A program made the translations under genes and the position numbers. Source: Cyrtodaria siliqua (taxonomy: Eukaryota > Mollusca > Bivalvia > Adapedonta > Hiatellidae). From it: 64,000 nt of DNA. Position 1 is the first letter of the stretch; every line of letters starts with the position of its first letter. The notes beneath the pieces were generated by a model, which saw only the letters and a list, made by a program, of their open reading frames with translations, ran no database searches and had not been told where the DNA came from. The stretch lies in the NCBI GenBank assembly GCA_037043455.1, contig JAWPHD010005120.1, positions 62,001 through 126,000 on the forward strand. The letters run 5' to 3'. Shown here in pieces: positions 21,471-31,959 of this stretch.

Positions 21471-22212
21471 ACAATTAGACCAGTGGTGAATGTGGGAAGA
21501 ATAGAAATAAAACACGAGCAGACCGTCTTTCTGATTAATCGCTCTGCTATCAACGACCTAAGATATAATCCAACCCGACCTGTATATAACCATCTGTTAG
21601 GGTCAATACTAATTATCCGATGTATACAGATACCGTTCAGTTAAGACCTTGTTCTTGCTTTTCAAGTCCGCCAATCTATTCGCAGTTCTGATCGATATAC
21701 GTGCTCGAATGTCATACAATTTTTCTCTCGTTTGTATCCATTTTAAAGTGAGATTGTTAGAAGTATATCTCGTGAATCATTTACTGCGTTACAAATCAAT
21801 CAAGGCACTTCATTTTATGGTTGTAATAGCTTTCCGGTAAGATAAATAATCAAACATAAAGAGTTGCATAACTTCACAAGCAAAGGTCTGATATTTCATT
21901 TTTTGTTTCAACAAACCGAGAAATACATCATTATGGTTGATGTAATCGTTTATGGAAATATACTAAATACATGTATAGGACCTTAATCGAGTTCACATTC
22001 TATATGCGATTAACGAAACTAGTTATGATGTTGTTGTTTTTTAGTTTCAACATACCCTTTGACGAGTTAAAATTATAATAAGTCATGTAACGAGTTTTCG
22101 TAAATAAATTTAGCGACACACGTCATATGACGTCATAACATCATTACGTTGACAACGTAGTATATCAGAGTTCGAGTTTATATCTTAAAACAGAGGCGTT
22201 TTAGGTCGACTT
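21470..22212 (+). repeat. triplicated ~1-kb segment, copy 1
   Basis: Carries ATCCAACCCGACCTGTATAT (about 21,567), GTTAGGGTCAATACTAATTA, TAGCTTTCCGGTAAGATAAA and CCCTTTGACGAGTTAAAATT in this order. The same order recurs at 22.2-23.3 and 23.65-25.2 kb. No coding sequence recognised; frames of 60-73 codons are not conserved between copies. Confidence 0.75.
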
Positions 22213-23270
22213 TTAACAATTGAGTTGTTGGATAAAAAATGGTTTAGCACATGTGTGTATTGTTACATATTCAATGCACTTCTTTCCCAAACAATCCCAA
22301 ACAATCTACCTTGCTCTAGGCTGTATTGCACATATGTTCATATGTTAGACACGACAAACAAGGAAACCATATTAGCGGGCCGATTTTTAACAAATGAGTT
22401 GGTTGGAAAACGTAGGGCTATGCATTATATCTGTATGCATTTATAACTATTAACCAAAATGGTTTATTTACCGAAGGAAGAATAGCAAACCTCAGCAGAC
22501 AGTTTTTTCTGATTGATCACCTTGAAATCAGTGATGTAAATTATAATCCAAACCGACTTGTATACAACCATATGTTAGAGTTTGATTGATCGCTGCGCTA
22601 TCAGTGATCTAAGATGTTATCCAACCCGACTTGTATACAACCACCTGTTAGGGTCAATACTAATTATCCCAAGTATACAGATACTGCTCAGGTGAAGTCA
22701 AGTCCGACAATCTATTTTTATTTCCGAGATCGATATACGTTTATGAATGTCATAAATTTCATTCTCGCTTTTATCTGTTTTAAAATTAGACTATTTAAAG
22801 CAAACAATTTGCTGGTGAAATTGTGAAAAGCGAACCTCAGGAGTTTCTTCACAGCGTTACAAAGCAATCAAGCCTCTTCATTTTATGGTTTTAAAAGCTT
22901 TCCGGTAAGATAAACAATCAACAATAAAGAGTTGCGTAACTTCACAAGCAAAAGTATGATATTTTTATATTTTCAATTTTAGTTTCAACAAACCGAGAAA
23001 TACATCATAATGGTTTATATAATAATTTAAGAAAATACACTGTATATAGGATCATAAACAAATTCATATTCTACAAACGGATTATAAAACTAATTGTGAA
23101 TTATTTTAATTTCAACGTACCCTTTGACGAGCTGAAATTATAATAAGTAATAACGAGTTTCGTAAATAATCTATCAACACAACATCATGTGTTGTGATAA
23201 CATTCTGACAAACAGCGTTGGATATCAGAGTTTGTGCTTATCTCATAAACAGAGGGCAGTATACACCGAC
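22213..23270 (+). repeat. triplicated segment, copy 2
   Basis: Starts with TTAACAATTGAGTTGTTGGA. The AACCGACTTGTATACAACCA block is itself repeated (about 22,545 and 22,620), so a ~75-bp internal duplication lies in this copy. GCTTTCCGGTAAGATAAACA and CCCTTTGACGAGCTGAAATT then match copy 1 at about 1,050-bp offset. Confidence 0.75.
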
Positions 23271-23650
23271 TTTTCTCTTGCTGCTCTGGCCTCTGCCAAG
23301 TCATTGAGTACCTTCGTGTTATTTTTGTATTTTTGTGCTTTACTTGCGTTGCCTATTAATGATGACTTGTTGGTTAGAGAATGGTTTATGGCGGGGATTT
23401 CTTTATCCCGTTTTATTGGGATAACGGTAAGGTAAGTGTGAGGTTTGTGCACACTAGAACCTGGTTTAAACCCCTAGGCCCTTTTTGCCACTGACCCTTC
23501 CAAGGCGGTAGCCCTATTGTCACCCTTTTGTATTTGTGATGTCTTATTTGGCCTTTTATTCATCTTTAAAGTTGTTTTTTGTTTCTGTGCGTGTTTGTGG
23601 TTGACTGTTGTCCTTGAATCTACTTTTCTTGTTCGATTTTTATATCTGTT
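23270..23650 (+). mobile_element. RT1 3' fragment between copies 2 and 3
   Basis: TGCTCTGGCCTCTGCCAAGT, GGTTTATGGCGGGGATTTCT, GGTTTAAACCCCTAGGCCCT, TTCCAAGGCGGTAGCCCTAT and TTGTTCGATTTTTATATCTG. It sits at the junction of two segment copies, so the insertion is either at the breakpoint or just next to it. Confidence 0.7.
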
Positions 23651-24189
23651 TTAACAAATGAGTTGTTGGTATGAACTAGGTTGATGCATTATCACTGTAT
23701 GCATTTATAATTTAGTAACCTAGTTTCAGGTAACACAATGTGCACTTCTTGCCTAAACAATCAACATTGATCAAGGCTGTATTGCACATATGTGCATACA
23801 CTATAATATGAAATGGATGTTCGACACGACACCATATTCTCGGGTCCACTTTTAACAAATGAGTTGTCGGGAAAAAGTAGTTTCTTTATGATTTATATCT
23901 GTATGCATTGATCATTGTTAAACAAAATGGTTTGTTTACTATGGTTTGTTTACTAGGGGAAACATGAGCATAACTTGTTTCCGATTGATCGCCCTGCTAT
24001 CAGTGACCTAAGATATAATTCAAACCGACCTGTATATAACCATCTGTTAGGGTCGATACTAATTATCCGATGTATGCAGATACAGCTTAGGTAAGTCTGT
24101 GTACTTGCCTTTCAAGTCCAACCATATAGATCTCACTAAACAGAGCATATTTACTATGTTGGCCTATATGAATAAAGTTTACAGGGCCA

Positions 24190-24590
24190 TTCCGAATAGG
24201 AAGTTTCCAAGCGAAAAGTTATTTTGTATGTAACAAAGTCATTTGCCCATACACAAATGTACAAAATCTGGAACGTTGTCCAGGTTATTTTTAATTTGAG
24301 TGGTGTCCTCCAATGCATTATTTTGGGCTTTAACTCCAGAGTTAGGACCAGAATTCCTACTCTTCTTCAACACCCATAAAACTGCCATCTTTTGATGGCT
24401 GTGTCATCTAATAGCTGCACATCCAATGTCAGAATATGTTTATCTAACCTGCAAAAAACAATAAATATATCTGTCAGCAATTATTAAACATAACTAAAAT
24501 CGAAGAACACGCTACTACTTTTTAAGGCATAAGAATTATCGTGGGTTTCAAGGGAGCTAACTGTGTAGTGAGACCTTCAAGTTTAAACCC
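24190..24590 (-). other. unassigned insert with exon-like stretch
   Basis: On the minus strand a good 3' splice-site context (TTTATTGTTTTTTGCAG, about 24,452-24,468) precedes a short open stretch of about 23 codons (LDKHILTLDVQLLDD...). The upstream text GGTCTCACTACACAGTTAGC also occurs, diverged, before the exon-like stretch at 55.1 kb. It may be a dispersed repeat or a captured gene fragment. I do not recognise the peptide. Confidence 0.25.
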
Positions 24591-24785
24591 CCAGTGGCCT
24601 ACTTTGCCACTGACCGTTCCAAGGCGGTAGCCATATTTTCAACCCTTTTGTGTTTGTGATGTCGTTTGCATTTATTATTGCTTTTGCCTTCTTGTTTGTC
24701 TGTTTGCGTGTTTGTTTCTGTGTTTTGTGGTTGACTGTCCTCCTTGAATGCTACTTTCCCTGTCCGATCTTTTTATATTTCTTTG
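24575..24785 (+). mobile_element. RT1 3' terminal fragment
   Basis: GTTTAAACCCCCAGTGGCCT, TTCCAAGGCGGTAGCCATAT, TGGTTGACTGTCCTCCTTGA and CCCTGTCCGATCTTTTTATA. It ends at the resumed copy 3 sequence. Together with the preceding unassigned block it forms the interruption of copy 3. Confidence 0.7.
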
Positions 24786-25224
24786 TATTCCTGATCGATA
24801 GACGTGCTTGAATGTCATACAATTTCATGCTAGCTTGTATCTGTTTCAAAATGAGACTATTTAAAACAAACAATTTGCTGGAAGGGATATTGTGTGAAGC
24901 GGACCTCATGCCATGAATCAGTTTACTGCGTTACAAAACAGTCAATGCACTTCACTTGATAGTTTAATAGCTTACCGGTAAGATACTCAATCAAACATAA
25001 AGTGTTGTATACCTTCACATGCAAAACTATGACATTTAGTTTTTTCCAATTGTTTGTTTCAACACACCTAGAAATACATGGTTTCTTTAATCGTATATGA
25101 AAATATATTACATATATAAACGAGTTCACTTTCTATATACGATTTATTAAATTAGTTAGGAATTATTTTAATTTCATCTTACCTTTTGGCGAGTTACATC
25201 TTGTTGTTTTGCACATTCACACCT

Positions 25225-25425
25225 CTGATAACTTCGTGGCTTTCGTGGTCGACAGGTCAGCGTCTCTAACTGGAAATTACTTGCCACTCACCGTTATGTG
25301 AGGAAGCGATTCAGCTGGCTTGTGTCAGTGTTTCTACTCAGGTGGCCGGAGGAGCACCTGGTGTCACCTGGAATCTTCCTCCACCAATATGACATTAGAT
25401 GTTGGTGCGACAATGCAACAAATGT
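25225..25425 (+). mobile_element. SINE-beta, + strand copy, decayed head
   Basis: The body matches the 5.0-5.2 kb copy: GTTTCTACTCAGGTGGCC, GGAGCACCTGGTGTCACCTG and CTTCCTCCACCAATATGAC. The tRNA-like head around 25,235-25,310 is strongly diverged, with no clear box B. Confidence 0.55.
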
Positions 25426-25458
25426 AGTTTGTGGTACAGTGCGGACCTACGGTGCCAT
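25426..25458 (+). repeat. repeat family C, seed of the 31-bp array
   Basis: GTGGTACAGTGCGGACCTAC followed by GGTGCCATTGCG is family C. Other copies continue with TGGGTGCTGTGGTTTCTATA. The minisatellite starts exactly inside this stretch. Confidence 0.65.
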
Positions 25459-25733
25459 TGCGTGTTTGGGTGCTGTGGTTTATATACATTGCGTGTTTGG
25501 GTGCTGTGGTTTATATACATTGCGTGTTTGGGTGCTGTGGTTTATATACATTGCGTGTTTGGGTGCTGTGGTTTATATACATTGCGTGTTTGGGTGCTGT
25601 GGTTTATATACATTGCGTGTTTGGGTGCTGTGGTTTATATACATTGCGTGTTTGGGTGCTGTGGTTTATATACATTGCGTGTTTGGGTGCTGTGGTTTAT
25701 ATACATTGCGTGTCTGGGTGCTGTGGTTTATAT
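25459..25733. repeat. 31-bp minisatellite, ~9 copies
   Basis: The unit TGCGTGTTTGGGTGCTGTGG (+TTTATATACAT) occurs at 31-bp spacing from 25,459 to 25,733 with only one or two substitutions, in the last unit. Because 31 is not a multiple of three, all three + frames read through the same peptide pattern. The overlapping frames of 102-151 codons are artefacts of the array. Confidence 0.95.
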
Positions 25734-25925
25734 AGCTAAGAACCAATTGTCCTACTTGTACGTTTACCATTTAAGCTCAGACATTATGCGTATGTTATGT
25801 TTAATCGAGTCTCATGAGAATAGATTACGATATATAAAACGTGAGCTTCCTTAAATGGTAATTACTGATTTATTATTGGAATACACGAACAGAAAAATAG
25901 GCTATTAAAAGAAGAGACTTATCAA

Positions 25926-26165
25926 AGAGTCTGAGAGTGGACCTTCGGAAACGGCCGAACACGACACATACGAAATAGTGCAGTCTCGGTTTGATTGAGA
26001 CTGTTCATGAACACCAATTTATACAACCCGGGTCTAGAGGGCGTGAGCGGTAGCTAGCATATTTCACTTCCGTTCATGAACAGTCTCAATCAAACCGAGA
26101 CTGCAATATTGTGTATGTGTCGTGTTCGGCCGTTTCCAAAGGTCCAATATCATACTCTTTTATAA
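25926..26165. repeat. family B inverted pair (large palindrome)
   Basis: A minus-strand family B end (25,934-26,011, GGACCTTCGGAAACGGCCGA to TGAGACTGTTCATGAAC) faces a plus-strand end (26,060-26,150, GTTCATGAACAGTCTCAATC to GGCCGTTTCCAAAGGTCC). The arms are about 80 bp with few mismatches and the spacer about 50 bp. Each arm contains the CAGTCTC/GAGACTG hairpin. Confidence 0.8.
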
Positions 26166-26334
26166 TAATTACTGCTGCGTGTCATCATGTTTACTCATTT
26201 AATTCCTATTTGTATACTACGAAGTAAGGCCGCCGTGGAGAGGCATATAGTGAACACTTGCTCGTCTTCCCGTCAGTTCAACACGGATAGATCTAGGCTT
26301 ATAGTTAACCGTATTATACAAATCAGATAAATGG

Positions 26335-26400
26335 TTCTATAGAAGTACAGCACCCAAACGCAATGGCACCGTAGATACTCACTGTACCACAAGCAAAGGG
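26335..26400 (-). repeat. repeat family C fragment
   Basis: GTTCTATAGAAGTACAGCAC and CCAAACGCAATGGCACCGTA match family C on the minus strand. Confidence 0.5.
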
Positions 26401-26754
26401 CAAATTAACTCTACAACTCAAAGGACATACACAACACACAGAGTGGTGAATTGATATATACATCTAATTGATAATTATTATTCCTAAACAACACGAATGA
26501 GAGTGACACGAATGAGAGTGACCTTACTCCTTTCACGTCGTTGACACTGAATAAGGTTTCATGTTAGATACTCTCCAAATTCACTACTATATCTTCATCT
26601 ACGGAATTCTATACATAATTACATCCCAACATGAGCGCTTTTCAGTTTAACCTAATTTTGAACAACGTATCCGACTTAAGTCGGTAACACTTTCCTCACC
26701 ACTCGCTGTGTTGTATATTGTCTTTTAAATTGCAAATTCAGTTTGATCTCTATT

Positions 26755-26835
26755 TGCAGTGCAGTGCCGACCTACGGTGAAATTGTGTTTGTGTCTATAG
26801 GACCAATTTTCTCACTGTCGTCCTGCTTTAATATA
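26755..26835 (+). repeat. repeat family C fragment
   Basis: TGCAGTGCCGACCTACGGTG, then GTGTCTATAGGACCAATTTT and CTCACTGTCGTCCTG. Confidence 0.5.
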
Positions 26836-26989
26836 TTGTTATTATTGTTTCCATTAGCTATGTGTATAAGTATTCGATATAATAACACTCTTTAATCTTG
26901 ATACACATATACATCAATAAATACGGAAAGCAATTCGGATCCCTTTGGAGCAGCATATATAAACATGAGAGAAGAGTAGCAGACTAACC

Positions 26990-27275
26990 CACAAAATAAC
27001 GGTGAAGTTTGATGTTTGTCTGCAATCTTGTATTGTCGTGCCCCCAATGGTTTATTCTCTTGATGCTCTGGCTTCTGCCAAGTCATTCATTACCTTCTTT
27101 GTGGCTTTCTAGGCTTTTGTTTGTATTTATATATACACGAGCAAATTTGTGTTTTACTAATATTGCCTATTGATGCTGCCTTTTTGGTTAGAGAATAGTT
27201 CATGCCGGGGATTTCTGTATTTACACTGTCCCGTTTTATTGGTATGAAGTAGAGTAAGTGTGAGGTTATATATAA
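26990..27275 (+). mobile_element. RT1 3' region fragment
   Basis: CACAAAATAACGGTGAAGTT, TTTGTCTGCAATCTTGTATT, CTGGCTTCTGCCAAGTCATT, ACACGAGCAAATTTGTG, AATAGTTCATGCCGGGGATT and TGAAGTAGAGTAAGTGTGAG. It stops at the GTGAGGTT block; the last third of the RT1 tail is missing. Confidence 0.7.
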
Positions 27276-27342
27276 ATGTCTCTCCACACTCTTACCACCT
27301 CACAACTGTGCTATACTGATGCTGACATGGGCGCATAACGCT

Positions 27343-27367
27343 CCCCCCCCCCCCCCCCCCCCCCCCC
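27343..27367. repeat. poly(C) tract, 25 nt
   Basis: Uninterrupted run of 25 C on the + strand. The G-rich complement could form a G-quadruplex. The length is typical of a hypermutable or assembly-sensitive homopolymer. Confidence 0.95.
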
Positions 27368-27955
27368 TTATAGTATTTATTAGTTTATGTTTTTGCTTTT
27401 CCGAAATTTATTTGTTTGTTTTTGTAACTTTGTGTATTCATCCTGAAGAAGGCGATAAAAGCCGAAAGCGCTCGATATTTGTTTGTTTAAGCACTGTTTG
27501 GTTGATAATTTGTCTAACATTTATCTTTTTAAATAATTATCTTCCCGGAATCCTCATGATCGAGTGCTCCAGAAAGGGTCTTGTAAAATGTATATTATTC
27601 TTTACCGTATATAAATCATTATATATATAAATCATATAATCATGTAGTTCTAAACAAGAAAGGGTTGAGATATCATAAATAAATAAATGCAATTTAAAAA
27701 CGATGATATATTCTAAATGCAATTTAAAAACGATGATATATTTTCTAAAACCAGCGACGTGTATCCTGCCTTTTAATGATTTATTTTAGAGAATTGTTGG
27801 GTTACTGAAGTCCAGTTATGTCACGAAAGCTGTAAAAAACAAATCTGAAGTTACAAAAGTATCCTTCCTTCTATAAAGTTGATAAACATATTATTTACCT
27901 TTTAAGTAATATTCGCAATTAGTTTTACTTTGAAATACAGAATATCAATAAAGGA
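27368..27955. other. no recognised gene
   Basis: Contains ATCCTGAAGAAGGCGATAAA then GCCGAAAGCGCTCGATATTT (27,437-27,480), a wording often seen near the 3' ends of invertebrate retroelements, plus a short duplication of AATTTAAAAACGATGATATA (27,690 and 27,721). Nothing is firmly assignable. Confidence 0.35.
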
Positions 27956-28490
27956 AGATACAAATATCGGACAGGGAAAGCAGCATTCAAGGACGAAAGT
28001 CAACCACAAAACACAAAAACAAACATGCAAACAGATAAATGAAAAGGCAAAAGTAATAAACAATGCAAACGACATCACAAACACAAAAGGGTTGACAATA
28101 GAGCTACCGCCTTTTAACGGTCAGTGGCAACAGAGACCACTGGGGGTTTAAACCGGTTCTAGGGTGCACCAAACCTCACACTTACCCTACTTCATCCCAT
28201 TAAAACAGGACAGTGTAAATAAAGAAATGCCCGCCATGATCTAATCTCTAACCAACAAGGCAGAATCAATAGGCAATATAAGTAAAACACAAATATGCTC
28301 GTGTAAATATAACACAAAAGAACAGTAGCCTAGAAAGCCACAATGAAGGTACACAATGACTTGGCAGAAGCCAGAGCAACAAGAGAATAAACCATTAAAG
28401 GCACGACAAGAAAGATCATAGACAAACATCAAACGCCACCGTCCCATTGGGCTTTAGGTAGGCGTCATCATAGGCTCCACAGCTAAACAC
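27956..28490 (-). mobile_element. RT1 3' region, long minus-strand copy
   Basis: Runs from the terminus TATCGGACAGGGAAAGCAGC through ACAAAAGGGTTGACAATAGA, GGTTCTAGGGTGCACCAAAC, CCCGCCATGATCTAATCTCT and AATGACTTGGCAGAAGCCAG to GTCCCATTGGGCTTTAGGTA. This covers essentially the whole non-coding tail; the RT part is absent. Confidence 0.75.
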
Positions 28491-29130
28491 GTATAAACCG
28501 TTAGGCCTCTGAGCGGTGAGTGAAAACACTTTTATACACATTAGTTTATGACCGGTGTGAACTGAACTCACGGGATATCCAAGATTTTTAAAAAAGACAC
28601 AATGGCATTTGTGTGATAGTATCATACATGTTATGTTTATTATATTTTATCAATGTTGCAGCTATTGCCTTAATCATAATCTCCCATGGCTAGTATTTTA
28701 ATTGTATCTTGTAATTTCGTATGGTAATATGGTAAAGCTTATTATCAACGTTATCTCTCATTTCTAAATCCTGTTCAGATTGGGATGCATTTACCTAACG
28801 TCTCTTAGAAATGTGCGTTTACCGTCTGACAGAACCATCAAGATATTCACATCTATTGTTGGTGACATTGTAAGCATATAATGTGTAATTTCTAGTGGGA
28901 AATATTTGGAAGAGCGCATCAAAATGTCTATATGCAAATTCATCCCGACCCAATCCAATTAGTCTAGCCCATTCTTTAAATATATCCGGAGTGAGGGCAT
29001 TGACGAATACAAATGTTGCAATGAACATGCGTTGAAAATGTTTTAAATGTTGTGTCAAAAACAGGCGTCTAATATTGTAGATCCATTTTGTAGGTCGATG
29101 TCTTGAATATCAGTCCATAACTGAAAAGTG
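28491..29130. other. unassigned; short minus-strand frame
   Basis: A minus-strand frame at 28,819-29,058 gives 79 residues (MTQHLKHFQRMFIATFVFVN...) that look more protein-like than most here, including a YNVTNNRCEYLDGS stretch. I recognise no family and no splice pattern. It could be an exon or TE remnant; weak. Confidence 0.2.
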
Positions 29131-29382
29131 TGTGTGTGCCATATTACTTCGATTATAAGTTCAATATTAAAATGTGTGTGCCATATTACTTCGATTATAA
29201 GTTCAATATTAAAATGTGTGTGCCATATTACTTCGATTATAAGTTCAATATTAAAATGTGTGTGCCATATTACTTCGATTATAAGTTCAATATTAAAATG
29301 TGTGTGCCATATTACTTCGATTATAAGTTCAATATTAAAATGTGTGTGCCATATTACTTCGATTATAAGTTCAATATTAAAA
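29131..29382. repeat. 42-bp minisatellite, 6 copies
   Basis: The unit TGTGTGTGCCATATTACTTC (+22 bp ending AATATTAAAA) has its GCCATATTAC word at 29,138, 29,180, 29,222, 29,264, 29,306 and 29,348. Units appear identical. As 42 is a multiple of three, all frames stay open on both strands (88-138 codons); these are not genes. Confidence 0.95.
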
Positions 29383-29541
29383 TACAAAGTAATTAAACCC
29401 GTCTGTAGTGTATTATGTATTATGTAGACCGATATATATTTAAAATAAAGAAAATATATCGTTTGAATCACTAAGATGTAATTTATTCCGTCTATCCTGA
29501 TACACTGCAGTTGAGATTATGTGATATGTGCAGACGTCGCA

Positions 29542-29637
29542 CATAGATGGTGCGGTGTGGGTGAACATAGATGGTGCGGTATGGGTGAACATAGATGGTG
29601 CGGTGTGGGTGAACATAAATGGTGCGGTATGGGTGAG
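29542..29637. repeat. 24-bp minisatellite, 4 copies
   Basis: The unit CATAGATGGTGCGGTGTGGG (+TGAA) occurs at 29,542 and then every 24 bp. Alternate units read GGTGTGGG and GGTATGGG, suggesting a 48-bp dimer was duplicated. Confidence 0.9.
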
Positions 29638-29639
29638 TA

Positions 29640-30140
29640 GCCTTCCAGATTGTTCCATTGTATTATATACAATATTATAGTTAAATGTAATTTATTCCGT
29701 ATACCTCGAAAGACATTAGGCTTGTTCGTTAGTCTTCAGACTAATCGTTATATATCAAATTATCCCTTGGTATTGTCCACTATAGTTAACTTTTATCCCT
29801 TATGTTTTACAATAATATCCAATTTAATCATGTAATCTATTCCGTTTATCTTGTAGCGCACTTGGTAGCAAGACATTATCTTAAGACATAATAAGTATCT
29901 TTTGAATTCTAAGATTGCAATTTACTCCATCTACCCGTGACACACTCAGCTGGCGCATAAAGTACGGCTAAAGCTAAAGCATAATAACGTGTTTTATCAC
30001 ATAACATGCGGTGTGGGAGTGTAATAACAACATCATTCAATATTTTCGATATTCCACTACCGTCAATGACGTCATGGACGTCACGTTAATGTACGTTTTC
30101 TGTTACAAGTTATATGTGATAAATAGAATCTAACATTCGT
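29640..30140. other. no recognised gene
   Basis: TGTAATTTATTCCGT-type wording recurs at 29,478, 29,685, 29,830 and 29,925 at irregular ~100-200 bp spacing, an old degenerate repeat. A double TGACGTCATGGACGTCACG (CRE-like) lies near 30,067. Confidence 0.4.
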
Positions 30141-30144
30141 CCTC

Positions 30145-30256
30145 ATTCATTTTTGAATTTATTAAACTCGTTAGCAAAATTGATATAATGCTCAGCAAGA
30201 GCCTCGCATTATATCATTTTGCCAACTCGTTTAATAAATTCATAATGAATGAGCAC
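30145..30256. repeat. ~50-bp-arm hairpin
   Basis: The left arm CTCATTCATTTTTGAATTTA...GATATAATGC (30,148-30,193) and right arm GCATTATATCATTTTGCCAA...AATGAATGAG (30,207-30,253) are inverse copies with about four mismatches, separated by only ~14 nt. The transcript would fold into one long stem. Confidence 0.85.
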
Positions 30257-30259
30257 TCA

Positions 30260-30940
30260 TGTAAGATCCTCTATATGTATTAGGATTTAAGGTATTAAAA
30301 ACCGAGGTATCTTGGGTCTGACGCATATACTCTCTAACTTAATAAGTAATCGTTTATATATTGCAAACGTAGCAGTTAATGGGAAATAAGTCTTAGATAT
30401 TTGTAACGTGAAACATTTTCAGTTGCCTCCCAATATTATAAAGTTGATATTAATAAAAGTGTCTTGTGTTAAATGTCATAATGTAATAATGCTTAGGTCA
30501 TGTGGCACATAACATCATGATACATATATATATGTCTATGATACATTAAGCATATATGTTAGGTGTTGTGTGTTAAAGTTATGTGTTAGAGTTATGTGTT
30601 TACAGCGCAGTTCATGTGGCACATAATTCCATGATAAATATCTGTGTCTTATAATGCATCGCGCATGCAATCTAACTAAACTCTGAATGTTATAATGCAT
30701 TAAGTATCGCTTAACTTTGTGCAGCTAACTTAACTAATGCTAAATTATGCTACAAAATTTTAAAAAAAAGTTAGATTTTTTAAATGGTATTATATCATCT
30801 ACTGCATAAATGAGACTTATACATACAAAAAACCTATAACAGTGAGATGGACTAGAGACAGAATTTACTCTCGCCTTAAAGTATTGGACTCCTAGGTTAA
30901 TGCAGAATATAATTTGAGAGGTCAGCGACACATAACGTGT
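30260..30940. other. no recognised feature
   Basis: AT-rich. ACATAACATCATGATA / ACATAATTCCATGATA recurs at 30,507 and 30,622 with GTTATGTGTTA words between. No gene or element is supported. Confidence 0.45.
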
Positions 30941-30944
30941 CAGA

Positions 30945-31402
30945 TCAGTCAGAAAGTTTATTCTCTTGTTGCTCTGGCTTCTGCCAAGTCACTGAGTACC
31001 TTCATTGTGGCTTGCTAGGCTATTGTTTTTTTGTATTATATTTACACGAGCATGTTTGTCTTTTACTTATATTGCCTATTAATGCTACCTTGTTGGTTAG
31101 AGATAAGATCATGGCGGGGATTACTTTATTTACACTGTCCTGTTTAAATTGGGATGACAGTAGGGTAAGTGTGAGGTTTGGTGCACCCTAGAACCGGTTT
31201 TAACCCCCAGTGGCCTACTTTCCCACTGACCGTTTCAAGGCGGTAGCCCTATTGTCAACCCTTTTGTGTTTGTGATGTCGTTTGCATTTATTATTACTTT
31301 TGCCTTCTTGTTTGTCTGTTTGCATGTTTGTTTCTGTGTTTTGTGGTTGACTGTCCTCCTTGAATGCTACTTGCCCTGTCCGATCTTTTTATATTTCTTT
31401 TC
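30945..31402 (+). mobile_element. RT1 3' region, + strand copy
   Basis: AAGTTTATTCTCTTGTTGCT through GATCATGGCGGGGATTACTT, GGTGCACCCTAGAACCGGTT, TTCAAGGCGGTAGCCCTATT, and GACTGTCCTCCTTGAATGCT to the CCTGTCCGATCTTTTTATAT terminus. Close to the 32.93 kb copy in subfamily (terminus GATC rather than GATTTTTATATC). Confidence 0.75.
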
Positions 31403-31955
31403 CGGGTCATAGGGTGCTAAAATAGTTCCTTGAAAGTTTCTAGTTTGCATGTGTTTTTCGCAAGATTAGTTTTTATTTCACTGTTAAATCTAAGCTGAGG
31501 TTAAAGTAGTATGTCTGTTGTCATGAATAGTAAGTATTTTACTGTGTTTTTCAGGATTATTTCTTTGGAGAGATTGACCACAGAGGTTAAGTAGAGATAT
31601 GGTTTTGACAGATGTTTATTTCAAAATACGCATAAGGTGAATGAATGACGCCAAATGTTAAAAAACTGAATCGGTGTTTTATTCCAGATATGGGACCGTT
31701 TGCTAGCCAAATGTATTTAATTCACAGGATAAAAGTGTATTTAAGCGAAAGAATGTTGTGGAACGTGTGACTGATCTCCAAATGCAGCCTATATTGCATT
31801 GTGTTCAATGGGCTGATTTTCACCAGTCTGACACCATAACATTGTCACAAGTGTTGACATTAAAGTCAATACAGTTGTTTTATAGGACCGACGTAAGTTG
31901 GCTCTTATATCATAAACATTGATTTTCTTGCGAAATATCACTGGTTTATGATCAG
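31403..31955. other. no recognised feature
   Basis: Unassigned sequence between two RT1 fragments. A 68-codon minus frame is present with no motif. Confidence 0.4.
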
Positions 31956-31959
31956 AGCC

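Larger units (their letters stand above)
23650..25200 (+). repeat. triplicated segment, copy 3 (interrupted)
   Basis: TTAACAAATGAGTTGTTGGT (23,652), ATTCAAACCGACCTGTATAT (about 24,017) and GTTAGGGTCGATACTAATTA match copies 1 and 2. A foreign block at about 24,130-24,785 then interrupts. The segment resumes with GATAGACGTGCTTGAATGTC, TAGCTTACCGGTAAGATACT and TTACCTTTTGGCGAGTTACA. Confidence 0.7.

Noticed and set aside
25298..25854. Three overlapping + frames of 102-151 codons with a repetitive Cys/Leu/Tyr peptide
   Set aside because: They exist only because the 31-bp minisatellite has no stop in any + frame; the same peptide appears in all three frames.
29055..29471. Repetitive frames of 88-138 codons on both strands
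   Set aside because: Artefact of the 42-bp array, whose period is a multiple of three.
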